In this document: in pieces, positions 38,076 to 49,794 of the stretch
How positions within the stretch are numbered: the first letter of the stretch is position 1
How the letters are laid out: each line of letters begins with the position of its first letter
DNA from: Steromphala cineraria
Lineage: Eukaryota > Mollusca > Gastropoda > Trochida > Trochidae
Assembly: GCA_916613615.1 (NCBI GenBank)
Contig: OU744731.1
Span: forward strand, 11,600,726-11,664,725
Reading direction: 5' to 3'
DNA: 64,000 bases
The notes under the pieces: model-generated
Told to the model about the DNA's origin: nothing
The model's input: only the letters and a program-made list of their open reading frames with translations
Databases searched by the model: none
Position numbers and translations under genes: made by a program

Positions 38076-41000
38076 ATTATCGTTAGTGGGTCAATTTATT
38101 GGATTGTTCAGTTAAAAAGTCAGAACATCACGAATATAGTTTCGTCATTTATATGATAAACCCTTTTAAAGATAAATGAAAATTGCAGAAAACAACAAAT
38201 TACTCTAAAGTTTTAGAGACAAGAAAAAATTATAAACAAAATATTTTTTTTTTCTGTAGACACGAAAAATCTTAATTACCACATTCCCTCATTATCAAGA
38301 ACTCAAATTACCATATTCTATATATACTCTACCTATATTTCAGAAAGTTTACGCACATCACAATCATGATAGCAGTTCAAAAGATACATTTACAATGATA
38401 CATGTACATTTACCTCCTTCGCAGGGATCATATTATGGTGATAAATATAATTTCAAACATATCATATCTAGTGAAATACTATACTATAGCATATACAATT
38501 TCTCAAAATAGACATCATATCACAGAAAAAAAGAAAATCCACCCCCCAAAAAAATCAAGCAATAGAATATACAATCAATTCATACTATTTCATACATTGT
38601 TCTTTCTTAGTAACATACCATGATAAATAAATGTTGACAACTTATGCATAAGGACAGTATTGTCAGTACTTAACAGTAAAGAAAATTTAAACCAATTTGG
38701 ATGAAAATGATAGTATTGGGCAATATAGTTTGTTCTGAGGTCAGCATATAATGATAGCAATAAGGCCCAAAAAGCATGTCTATGCCATTTGTTTGTAAAC
38801 AAGCTGTAAACAAATCATAATGTCAACAATAAATATGACATGGGATGATGAATATCCGTCCAGACTCTCATAAGAAATAGCAAATGCTCGACGTTTATCG
38901 TAGAAAGCTGAAAGCGCTGATGACATTAACTAACCCAGATTATCTCTGTTACTGCTCCGCGGGAGCACTCAGTGTGAGAACCAACACATACATACATCCG
39001 CTGTTATCTCTGTATCAATCACCGAAACATGTGTGCAGGCTCGAACTAGACTGTATGCGCTATCTTCTATTCTCTTGCCTTGTTCGGTTGACCCTACGAT
39101 GACTGCAGGTTGAAACCGGACAGAGATGTGTGGATAATATTTACCTGTGTCTTAGGATTTATGATTGCAATTTCAAGGTAAGCAAATTGATGACATGTTA
39201 ATAATAATTTTAATTTTTAGCTGAATGTATATGTAAAATATTTATTGGATTACAAAATGGATATATAATAGGTATATTGATTTGTATTATTTGACTTATA
39301 ATTACAGTAAAGATGGTTACGATGATTTTCATTTTGATAGCATGCCTTTATAAAACATATTCATCTTTTGAGATAAAGATGTCCTCTTGAATCATTATTA
39401 TTATTCTTATAATAGAAGAAGAGACAAAACGTTATGATGGAAATAATAATATTTGATTGTAGTCTTTACAATATATCTTGCTTCAATTGTGACATATCTT
39501 TCTGAGAAGCATTGAGTTTTTTTCATTAAAATGTATGATATTGCAACGATTTCTATTTTATATGTGTATTTGTAATGTATGTGATATTCTCTGGATGAAG
39601 AGAGAAACAGATTAAAACATTGAAAAAAATAGTTTTAGAATAACCTTATACAATATCACGATTAATAAAAGAAGTATTTAGCCGACGTATAATGATTAAA
39701 ATAAATCAGCGTTCTGAATGTGTCCCCATCGTATCTTTTTCTTTTATTTGGGTACAATTATACATGCAATTTAGGAAGTATATGAAAGAAATAAAGTAAA
39801 CATTTCAAATTTTCAAAGAAATGTTTTTTTCAACATATTTAACAAAGAATGCAAATGATCGGACACAAATGATCTTGGCATCACTCAGTATAATTATTTG
39901 AATAGGAAAAGTTATTTTCATTCCAGAAGCTTTTTGGCAGAGTTATCACAATATAGTTACCCTGTAAAGCCCATTCGAAATATGTTTTAGAATCTCAGCA
40001 ATTCAGTCACAATGGCACAACTGGAAAAGCAAGCAAGTTGTTCAACTCAGCTACCTGGTAAAAGGTTTTCACAAACAACCGTTTGAGCCACAAGACTTAA
40101 TACATATATCATAATACATATTTTGTACAGATATCACGAAATATTACCCATAGAAAGCCCTCAACCTCATTATGTAATAAAAATAACAAAACAGTTGTTA
40201 CAAAATGCTTAAAAGACACTTGTATTTATCAGAATCATCTATATCTATTCTAATGATACTTAAATGTTTTAGCAGTACATTACGATATGATAACCGTGTA
40301 ATTGTAAACGTGCTACTGAATATCAGATAAGCTTTAACAACAAAAGAACGTCAACTGTTTTCTCACGAGCTTTGCAGTATTCGACCTCATTATAACAGTC
40401 ATCACTTCTGCATAGATAAAGCGAAGCTCAATCGTCAGTCAATGACTGCAAAGGTGAAAGTTGAACAATCCTCATCTGCCAGTGTATGTTGTAGGTAAGG
40501 TCTTGGTCGACTGTTGATTGTAATTTTTAAAACATTCATTAAAGAGGGCTAAGTGGTTAATGAAGGCTTATTTACAGATGACACACTAAATGCAATGCAC
40601 TTTTGATCTCTCTGTGATCGTGAGAATACTAACCTCAATCAATGGTATTTATCTCCCGTAATTATTTCATTAAGCTTATTTATGGATAGGACATGTGTTT
40701 ATATGAATAAATAGATGTATGACAATTCAAAGTTTTGATAATTGCACATTTGAACAATATTGGCAACTAAACAACCACGTGTTTTAAATATTGTAATACT
40801 TCATCATTAACAGTATGACGCTGTGTATATCATTTACAAAACAAAATTTACAAAAAAATTAAACTTTATCTATACTCTTTACGTACGTATGGATATTTCT
40901 CACGCTCTACATTGTAAAATCACGCAGCCAAGAGTAACCTCCCTTGTTCAATGACATCAAGGGTTACTTTACAATAGATTACTTCCATGTGCTCACTAAA

Positions 41001-41690
41001 ACACAGAAATCTAATCTAATGCAGAGGTACAAAAATGGCAAATACTATAACTAGAAATATTATCGTCAATTGACAACAGTATTTGAAACGCGGTATATCC
41101 AACGTTTAGTTTATATATTTCCCAAGCAAATAAAGTGTCGTAGTGCAAAGAGCCTGAAGCTCGAAAAGTTCGAACCAAACGGTTCTGTCACTCGGGTACT
41201 GAAACTTAAACTCGTGGCAAGTCGTACAATTGTTTGGTTATACGGAGCAAAGCGTTTAAACACATCAGGTTTTGTAATGTTTCGCAAATTGAAATACGCC
41301 TTTGTAAGATGTAGCAGGAAAAGAGAGATGTAGAAGGAATGACGTTTACTGATCAATGTAGGGCCACATATCAAAAATGGTTGGAGGACTAACGTACAAT
41401 CTATCTGACTTTTTTTTCTAAATAGGTTGATGCTCGCCCCTACCCTAACCGCGTTTTAGTACTGGAAGAAGGAGCTTTTAAGTAGAGCATGTCATATTCC
41501 AGAATGATATTAATCAGAATTCAAGGAGATGCATGTACTTCACAATCAAAGTTCGTTTATGCAACGTGTATTATCTTCAAGGAGTCAAAGTCTCAATAAT
41601 CAAACTAATATTGCGAAGTCGTTGAAGAAAATGAAAAATATGAGGCAAAAACCGCTAGCAGTCATTATTGTGTAAACGCCATTCCTTCTT
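38076..41690. other. Intergenic upstream of SLC22
   Basis: Mostly AT-rich spacer. A GC-richer patch at 38920-39180 ends in CAAGGTAAGC, and another at 40380-40510 ends in GTAGGTAAGG. Both end like 5' splice donors and could be non-coding first exons of the SLC22 gene, but I have no further support. Two overlapping 87-codon frames on opposite strands at 41070-41374 are not recognised. Confidence 0.35.
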
Positions 41691-41976
41691 TTAAAGGTTA
41701 ACGCTTAATGTATTTTTTGATAGTGTCACAAATGTCATTACACAAGCCAATCTTCCATAGTCAGAAGTCAAAGTACATGTATGAAGATGTTTTTGTGAAC
41801 ACCTATAATTCATTTTGTGTAAGATAAAGGAATCGCATGGCTAAATTTTACATTATATATTTGAATTATTACTGCTCCCTTTCATTTTAAGTGCATTGTC
41901 TTTCAATTTGAACCATTTATTTTCATTTTCCTGACATCACCTTACATTCCCCCTAAAAGGTGCTACTGTCCCTTCA
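41691..41976 (-). mobile_element. Damaged MITE, copy F
   Basis: Starts TTAAAGG and then jumps directly to the interior (AACGCTTAATGTATTTTTTG), so the left terminal repeat is deleted. The right end reads CCCCCTAAAAGGTGCTACTG and closes with TTCA in place of TTAA. Confidence 0.75.
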
Positions 41977-42087
41977 GGTAGGGATATTAGCTACGTATCC
42001 TAATGAACATATTACCATCTGGATGCTTTGTTTAAAAGAACAACGGCAGCATAAATTTTGTTTTCGTGAGATCATTCATTAAGCTAA

Positions 42088-42110
42088 AACGTAACACTGT
42101 CCCTTTGAAC
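42088..42110. mobile_element. Possible solo end of a TTAA-type MITE
   Basis: AAAACGTAACACTGTCCCTTT resembles the right terminus of the TTAA elements (AAAACGTGCTACTGCCCCTTT). No matching left end found. It lies just upstream of the 3' splice site before SLC22 exon 1. Confidence 0.35.
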
Positions 42111-42133
42111 CGCCCCGCCCCAGGATCTAGAAG

Positions 42134-45100
42134 ATGAAGTTTGACGAGATCCTGAAGGAGGTGGGGGAGTTCGGTCCCTACCAGAGACGCGTGTACGTGT
42201 TGGTGTGTCTCGCCTGTATCACCTCAGCCTTCCAGACCATGCTACCTGTCTTCGTGCTCGACATGCCTGATTACAGGTGAGACATTACATGCCTGATTAC
42301 AGGTGAGTCATTACATGCCTGATAACAGGTTTTGCCATTAGATGCCTGATTACAGGTGAGCCATTGCTTTCGCAATCAAATTCTTATTATTATTACCTGC
42401 GAGGTCAGTCATTTTGAGGTTAATATTTTTCATATGTTGCCCTAGGGCAAAATATCACTTTTTCCTTGTGACGTCACGTAATAGGCAATGCTTGGACGTC
42501 ACGATTCACCTATGACGTCACAATCTTTAAGGGCCGCCGGCGGCTAGTCCGGATTTTGAGTATTTTTTTTAATTTTGGGATTATATGAGTAATCGGTCTC
42601 GCTCGGGAAATACTAATATTTAGCCACTCGTGTCGTAAACATAGTATGTCATGGACACTCATATAATATCCTCTATATAATACCGCAAGAAGGAAGTAGC
42701 CAAGGAACGTCGTGAGAAATCAATAAAGAAGTTGTTATCCAGGTTGTTGATTAGTCTCGGATAATAACACTGTCTTATATATGCCTTTGAAGAATTTCAA
42801 CATGATTGTGGCATATGAGTGATGCATTAAATATGCATTCAAAACGGTGCTATTTATTCAACAAGTAAGGACCAGTGAGAAAGGTTAACATAATCTAAGG
42901 TTAAGGTCGTGAGAAGTGGTGCAGTTTAATGTTATTTATGAACAGCAATGTCATGATTATAAACTGAACGAGGCACTAATTTGGCAAACGTTAACACCAA
43001 AGGCAAAGATAAGGGTTGACTGTTTTTGAAAGATGATGTTATCAATAACCGTGTGATGGACATGCACTTGAGGAAGCCTCACGTAAATTTTGACTGTTCA
43101 TTTTGCATCATGCATCATGTAATAAAGAAAAGATAATGAAAGCCACGTGAGATGAGGTGTATTCATGGGAGCACTTGTGTGATTTGGGTTCCTTTCAAAG
43201 CAAAACGTTTGAAGTGAATTCTCCAAAACGATATATCTAACAAGGAAAGAAAACAATCACCTTTTTTAAAGTCCAAAACAAAGTTTCTGTGAATGAAGCA
43301 AATAGGAGAGGTCACAATTCGAAAACATTGTTTAAAATATTCTTCATATCAATAAATATATAGGACTTTTTAAAAAGAAGTCAAAAGAAAACAAGGAAGA
43401 AAATGCAATTGAATTTCTTCCATGTTTGAAATGCCAGAGAATTTGATACAATTTCTGCATTTTGTTTCAGGTGTCAAATACCATCACTATCAAATGATAC
43501 GTATAAAGTACAAAGTCCATATCACGCTGCTCTTATCAACCAATCAATTCCTCGTGGAGAGCACGACGAAAAATACTCATCATGCAAAATTTATCAAACC
43601 GGAAATAGATCTATGACGTCACGATCTGGCAACCAATCAGAGACAGACTGTCACCACTGGGTCTATGACAAATCGGTGTTTCAGCGGACAGCAATCACTC
43701 AGGTACTTGTTGCAGGAATTCTGCGAATAATTCCCCTTTTCATAACGCTCATTGTAGTTATGTAATGGTGGAGGTATATAACGCTGATGTAGTTAATCTT
43801 CGAAATATGAATATCTTGTTTCCCCGATTCCTAGATAACATCGATATGGTTTTAAAAAATGTGTCTTGTCCATGTTCAACTTGTTGTGGAACGAATACAT
43901 AGAATTATAAGATATAACGTAAATAAATCATTAATACCATATTTCAATCAATTGAAGTTTCAGGTAAGAGTTGTAATTCTTATCTGAGAATTAATATTTC
44001 CTTTGATTATTCTCTGGTTATCATGGTTTTAATTATTTAAAAATTGGTTTGGAATTAAATTGTTTTTAAAATCTCATTGTTGACCAATGTTTGCAGTACG
44101 ATATGGTGTGTGAGTTCAAGGGGTACCGCTCCCATCTCAACATGGTCGGCTTCGGTGGAATGTTGACAGGGGCTTTCACATTTGGGATCATCACAGATAT
44201 GTAAATATATGATTTGATATCCTATCTTTTTAAAATAATCGTGAGTGTGCAATATATATAAAGACAAATTTCCCCGTTTAACAATTTTACCATGCACTGC
44301 TGTAAGATCCCTCAGATACAATATCCTTCCTGTCCATAAACTTGTCATATTGTCAAATTATGATCTTCTTAGAACAATAAAAATATAACAAATTATGGCT
44401 ACACCAACAAAATATAAAAACTTAAATTATTTGACTAAAATGCCAATAACACTCATGCTTTCAGAGTTGGCCGAAAGGTGTCGCTCATGGTTAGTGGAGC
44501 CATTCAACTCGTCAGTGGTATCAGCCTCGCTTTCGCACCGTCTTTCATCTGGTTTGCTGTGCTGAGATTTTTTACTGGAATAGCAGCAATGGCTACTTTC
44601 ATGGTAGCTTTTGTTATAGGTATGTTCAATCAAGTATATTTTTGTTAGTTTAAGTTTACGACATTTCGTTTCACCCGATCGGATTTCAACCAAACCGATT
44701 GTCAAAGCTTCATAATTATATGTGTTTATGTTTCCCATCCTTGATATTCCATCCATTAGGAAGTCTAACAATAAAATCATTTGACTTAACAAAAGTAATA
44801 ATTAAAGGGGCAGTAGCACGTTTTTAGGGGTATTATAAGGTGATGTCAGGAAAATGAAAATTAATGGTTCCAATTTAAAGACAATGTATTTAAACTAAAT
44901 GGAGCAGTAATAATTCAAATATATAACGTAAAGTTTAGCCATGCGATTGCTTTTTCTTACACAAAACGAATTAAAGGTGTTCACACAAAAATGGCTGCCA
45001 ATGGATTTTATGTGAGTCTTAATAATTTGTTCTCTGACTATGGATAATTGATTTGTGTCATGAGATTTTTAACACTATCAAAGTAAAACATATAGCGTTA

Positions 45101-48100
45101 ACGTAACATTATCAGTGAAAAATTGAAAATATAAAAATGTTCATAAACGTGCTACTGCCCCTTTAAGACTCAGACTTTGCCTTTTCGGAGATAGAAATTA
45201 TCATGATTATAAATCAAGAGCTGCAGTGTGTCAATGATAAGAATAACGATCGACAGGCTCTATAACAATGGTAGCGTTCTTATGAATGAACTGCAACATG
45301 TTTAGCATTGTCAATGTAAGAATTCCGCACATGGTATCCGAAGCTTTTTCAAAAGCTCCCCCCCCCCCCCCCCCCCCCCCAAAAAAAAGAGCTTTAAATC
45401 GATTTGAACTTCATAACCTTATGAAGCAGATGAGTGTTTCACCTTTAGTGTGTTGTAGCCCATGTGAGATGCTTCCGTATTTATGTGATGTGTAGCTGTG
45501 CCTCTCTAATGTCATCGTTAACATTCATAACAATTGGAGTAAAGCACTTTCCTTTCCACACCCCACTTTCTATAAGTAATATCGCAACTATTGTAGGCAA
45601 ACTATTTGAAACACAAGTCATTAAACCCTCCTCCTTGTACATGTAATACCGTTTTATGCATTTTCCTTAAACAATTTAGCCGCAATGTATGCATTGATAT
45701 AGTTTACTCGTTCCATTAAAAATTATAACATGAAACATTGATTAGTTCTCTCGTATATTTGTTAAACAGGTGTAGAACTTGTCGGCCCATCAAAGAGAAC
45801 CCTTGCTGGAATCGCTATCGAGTTTTTCTGGTGTGCTGGGTTGTTTATACTCGTCTTCGTCGCATACTTCGTCAGAAACTGGGTTTACTTACAGATCATC
45901 ATGACTATACCTTCAGTATTTTTCATAGCTTATTGGTGGTAAGTACAATTTGTATCTAATTTAATATCATATATTGTTTATTCATATCAATGTATAAATG
46001 GTAATCTTACTATTTTGCTTTTAGAACAGTGACTTAGGAAATACAATAGAACTTAACCGTATCTTGTTTCATAAATTGGAACGAACGTGTTTTTACTTAT
46101 AAAAATCTTAATGTGAAAAGGATTTACAATCCTACAATTCAATAAATAGTCAACAGAATCCATTGACATCGCTAAGGCGTCAGCATCAACTGATGGGATC
46201 ATGACTCACTATCTGCACTGAGGTTAATAATTGATTTAAGCTTTACTATTAGTTTGGAGTTCCTACACCGTTAGGATAGTTTCTAAATGAAAGTTAGTTG
46301 AATGTAAAACGATAATGTTTGTAAATGACAAACAATCTAGACAATTTGCAAAATCAACGAGAACATATGTCCATTGAGAAGTAACGTTGGAAAATGTAGT
46401 TCGCTTAACAACAGACATTATATATTATAAATGGATTCTTCTTGAAGGAAAATGTAGTTCGCTTAATAACAGACATTATGTATTACAAATGGATTCTTTT
46501 TGAAGGTTGATACCAGAATCTCCAAGATGGCTGCTGTCACGTGGTCGCGAGGATGAAGCCGAGGCTATTCTGCAGAAACTGGCACGAGCCAATGGGAAGC
46601 CACTACCTAAGGATATAATGAAGCGGGTGGTGCTGGAGGAGGGGGTACAGCTACAGATCTGGCACATGTTCACAACACCGGTTCTCATTGTTAGGGGATT
46701 CGTCATCTTTTATAACTGGTACGTCGTTATCGTGAATGCTTCCTTAACTGGTGAATGATGATCATGAATACCTCCAAAACTTCTATAACTATAGTTCGTG
46801 ATCGTGAATGCTTCTTTAACTGGAGGATGATGATCATGAACACTTCCATAACTTATAGTTCGTGATCGTGAATGCTTCTTTAACCGGCGAATGATGATCA
46901 TGAATACCTCCATAACTTATAGTTCGTGATCGTGAATGCTTCTTTAACTGGCGAATGATGATCATGAATACCTCCATAACTTATAGTTCGTGATCGTGAA
47001 TGCTTCTTTAACTGGAGGATGATGATCATGAATACCTCCATAACTTATAGTTCGTTATCGTGAATGCTTTTTTAACTGGAGGATGATGATCATGAATACC
47101 TCCATAACTTATAGTTCGTGATCGTGAATGCTTCTTTAACTGGCGAATGATGATCATGAATACTTATATAACTTCTATAACTTTTAGTTTGTGATCGTGA
47201 ATGCTTCTTTAATTGGTAAATCTTGATTGTTCATGTCTCTGTAAATGGTAACAAATGATCGTGAAAGTTTCCAATACTGGAAAATTGTGATAATGAATCC
47301 TTCTCTTACTTGTGATTCATTGATCATGAATGGCTACATAACTGGTTAATTATGAAAATGATTGCCTCTATAAATGGCGATAAATGATTTTGAATGTTTC
47401 AATTACTGGAACGTCGTGATCATGAATGTTTTTTGACTGCGGAGTCCTGATTGGTAAAGTGAATGCTTCTTCTTAACTAAAAATCAGCATGATTTTACAT
47501 TCATCCTTGATGACATAACATTTATCTTTAAAAAGAGTCGCCTTAACGTAAGAAGGTTGCCCTTTCTGCCTTTTTGGCATCTTCCTACACAAAGCCTAAA
47601 ACGCCAGTTTCCGAACTGTCAGTTTTATGCCCTGCTTCAGACCTTTGAGTTTTCTGTGCTTGCTCTCTAGCTTACTAGCAATAGTCCAATCAGAAAGTAA
47701 CTGAAGGTTGCTAACAATCGCCTGTAAGGGCGCTGATATCAGCACAGAAAACTCAAGGGTCGACAGCAAAGCATAGAACTGACAATTCGGAATCTGGCGC
47801 TTTAGGCTTAGCGTAGGAAGATGCCTCTTCTGATAAATTGATCGTATGTTTTCCATTTGTAATATCATTATTATGATATGATATGATATGATCGTTGATT
47901 ATTAATATACATATTCACAGTATTGCAATCATTTCAAAAGGCAATATGAAGACTAGATTCTGTAATAAATATTTTTTTTCAACAGGTTCGCCATCAACAT
48001 CATCTACTACGGGCTGAGTCTGAACGTGAGTAACCTGAGTGGGAACGTGTTCCTCAACTTCACCCTCAGCTCGGCGGTGGAGACTGCAGCCTATCTTCTC

Positions 48101-49794
48101 TGTCTCCTCACACTGGAGAGGACGGGCAGGAAGAAGCTCTTCTGTATCAGTATGATGATTGGAGGCATCGCCTGTATTGCAACACTCTTTCCTGTCATAT
48201 ACGGAAACAAATGTAAGTGATTTTATCGTAAAGCTTGTATATGTGACGAATATATTATCCATTTGCCTTTCGTACGGGAACTCAAGAAACAAAAACAGAC
48301 AGCCTTTCATCTTTAAAGTTGCTCCTATGTTTTCTGTAGCTCACCAATGGATCACAGTGACTCTTGCGATGATTGGAAAGTTCGGGGCATCAGCAGCTTT
48401 TGCAGTAGTGTATGTTTTCTCGGCGGAGTTGTTCCCTACCGTTGTACGGCAGTCAGGGATCGGGGCTTGCTCTGTCTTTGAAGGGATTGGGGGCATGGTC
48501 GCTCCTTATATATCCGATCTGGTAAGTTCTATCGGCGAGTTTCCAATAAGTAGTCAGCCTAAAAATGTTCTCTTTTTCTTATGATTGAAGTGTTCAAGTA
48601 TTTTAAATGACAGTTTTATACATACGATTAATTTGTTCTTGAATATAGAACTTGTCAACCTGCCTCATTAGATACCTTGCAGTCATGCCAGTATAATATA
48701 CTTAATATGTGAAAGATTGTATTCGTTCCAGGCACAATCAACAATCACATATTTGAATTGCTGGATTGATTTTTAATTTGGTTTGGAAAACACATTTCAG
48801 TCCAATGGATCCAGACATTCTTGATTATTTGATATGTTGAAAACTGATAGCTGTGAAACCATTCGGTATTAAGTGTGAATCATATTTGTCATAGTGAGAG
48901 AATCTCATCTAACCAATCAAATCGCTTTTCATTTTTTTTATATCGAATATCAGTTACTACGTGAACAGGTGAGGTGCTAGGTTTAGTATGATTTTAAAGA
49001 GATTGGCTCACATCCAATTTCAGGGTGTGATTGTTGGCGGAGTGTTAGCCGAAGCACTGCCTCTAATCGTGTTTGGTGTTATAACTGTATCTGCGGGACT
49101 ACTTTCTCTACTGCTACCGGAAACAAAGAACAAAAGGTTACCGGAAACTGTTGAGGATGCCGTCAAATTTGGAAGGTGTGAACAACATATAAAAAAGTTC
49201 GTAGGTGTAGAAGATACACTTATAGAAGTTCTCATTAAGCGTACATGTAAGCGTTAGTAATGAAAACGGTTAATACATATAGAAATGAGAATGTCTATAT
49301 TGCAAAGAGGAAGGACAAATTCATTTGCTGTGCATATTTTTGGCGTTGTCGTTCTGTTCATTAATCCAAATCCATTTGCTGCATTGTTTGAATTACTAAT
49401 TGGAATTACATGTATGTGTAAAACGAGTTGAATCAGTGTATCAACTGACTAAAATTGATCCAACGTTTGGTTGAGATCTTATTTATTCTGATGTCGAAAC
49501 ATCGCGCAAAGGCTTGAATAGAAAACAAAAGACAGATATAAGATTTTTAAAGTAAACATCGAATATTGTACAAAGAAATGGTTAAGCTAATTTTTTCAGC
49601 TTTGAAAATGCTTGTATCCTCCTCTGCGTATTTATTGTTTTAGATTTTGAAAGAATGTTGGAAACGCGGAAGAATACTCTTTTTTGCTTAGCTATTTATG
49701 TTCTTGTTTCAGAGTGGACCAAGACGAAGAATTTGTGTACGACCCATTACCTATCAACAACATCGGCGAAAAACATGACGATTCTTTCTTATAG
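42134..49794 (+). CDS. SLC22-family organic ion transporter, 10 exons
   Basis: Membrane carrier of the major facilitator superfamily; SLC22 members move organic cations, anions or zwitterions across the plasma membrane. Coding exons: 42134-42276, 43471-43702, 44097-44200, 44465-44619, 45770-45938, 46506-46718, 47986-48212, 48340-48521, 49024-49175, 49713-49794. All introns are GT-AG, and the joined frame is 1659 nt (552 residues plus stop), the usual SLC22 length. Landmarks in order: N-terminal [17 protein letters not shown]; a large extracellular loop at about 48-125 with four N-glycosylation sequons and the [16 protein letters not shown] pattern; TDIVGRK at about 159-164; [15 protein letters not shown] at 268-282; [51 protein letters not shown]; and [25 protein letters not shown] acceptor at 42124 means a 5' UTR intron is likely. 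Three tandem duplications copy its splice sites (see findings). Substrate cannot be read from sequence. The gene converges on the peroxidase. Confidence 0.95.
42263..42360 (+). repeat. 26-27 bp tandem copies of the exon 1 splice donor
   Basis: ATGCCTGATTACAGGTGAG-type units start at 42263, 42289, 42315 and 42342. The first contains the last 14 coding bases of exon 1 and its donor; the second and fourth repeat the same CAG/GTGAG junction, and the third reads CAGGTTTTG. The arrangement offers three or four candidate 5' splice sites. Confidence 0.9.
44802..45166 (+). mobile_element. TTAA-flanked MITE, copy G (SLC22 intron 4)
   Basis: TTAA then AGGGGCAGTAGCACGTTTTT; right end ATAAACGTGCTACTGCCCCT then TTAA. 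Full-length, about 365 bp, same orientation as copy A. It sits in the intron between exons 4 and 5. Confidence 0.9.
45358..45388. repeat. Homopolymer C(23)A(8)
   Basis: An uninterrupted run of 23 C followed by 8 A in SLC22 intron 4. An isolated low-complexity tract, liable to length error in sequencing. Confidence 0.9.
46389..46505 (+). repeat. 58 bp tandem duplication of the exon 6 splice acceptor
   Basis: GGAAAATGTAGTTCGCTTAA starts at 46389 and again at 46447, each copy running to a TTCTT-TTGAAG acceptor (ending 46447 and 46505). Only the second joins in frame to exon 6 of the SLC22 gene. Using the first would read W-K-M-stop. Confidence 0.9.
46712..47220 (+). repeat. 64 bp minisatellite grown from the exon 6 donor
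   Basis: ATCGTGAATGC starts at 46729, 46801, 46865, 46929, 46993, 47057, 47121 and 47194. Five successive steps are exactly 64 bp; the first is 72 and the last 73. The first unit overlaps the coding end of exon 6 (ATAACTG then GTACGTCG), and later units carry ATAACTTATAGTTCG at the same place. Degenerate units continue to about 47430. Confidence 0.9.
47577..47824. mobile_element. 248 bp foldback element (SLC22 intron 6)
   Basis: The left arm starts GCATCTTCCTAC and the right arm ends GTAGGAAGATGC. The arms stay complementary for about 80 bp each, including the TTGAGTTTTCTGTGCT / AGCACAGAAAACTCAA pair, around a ~75 bp centre. A single arm of the same family lies at 56873-56956. No clear target duplication. 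Confidence 0.8.

Noticed and set aside
41070..41374. Overlapping 87-codon frames on opposite strands
   Set aside because: Neither has a recognisable domain or splice context; overlapping frames on both strands argue for chance.
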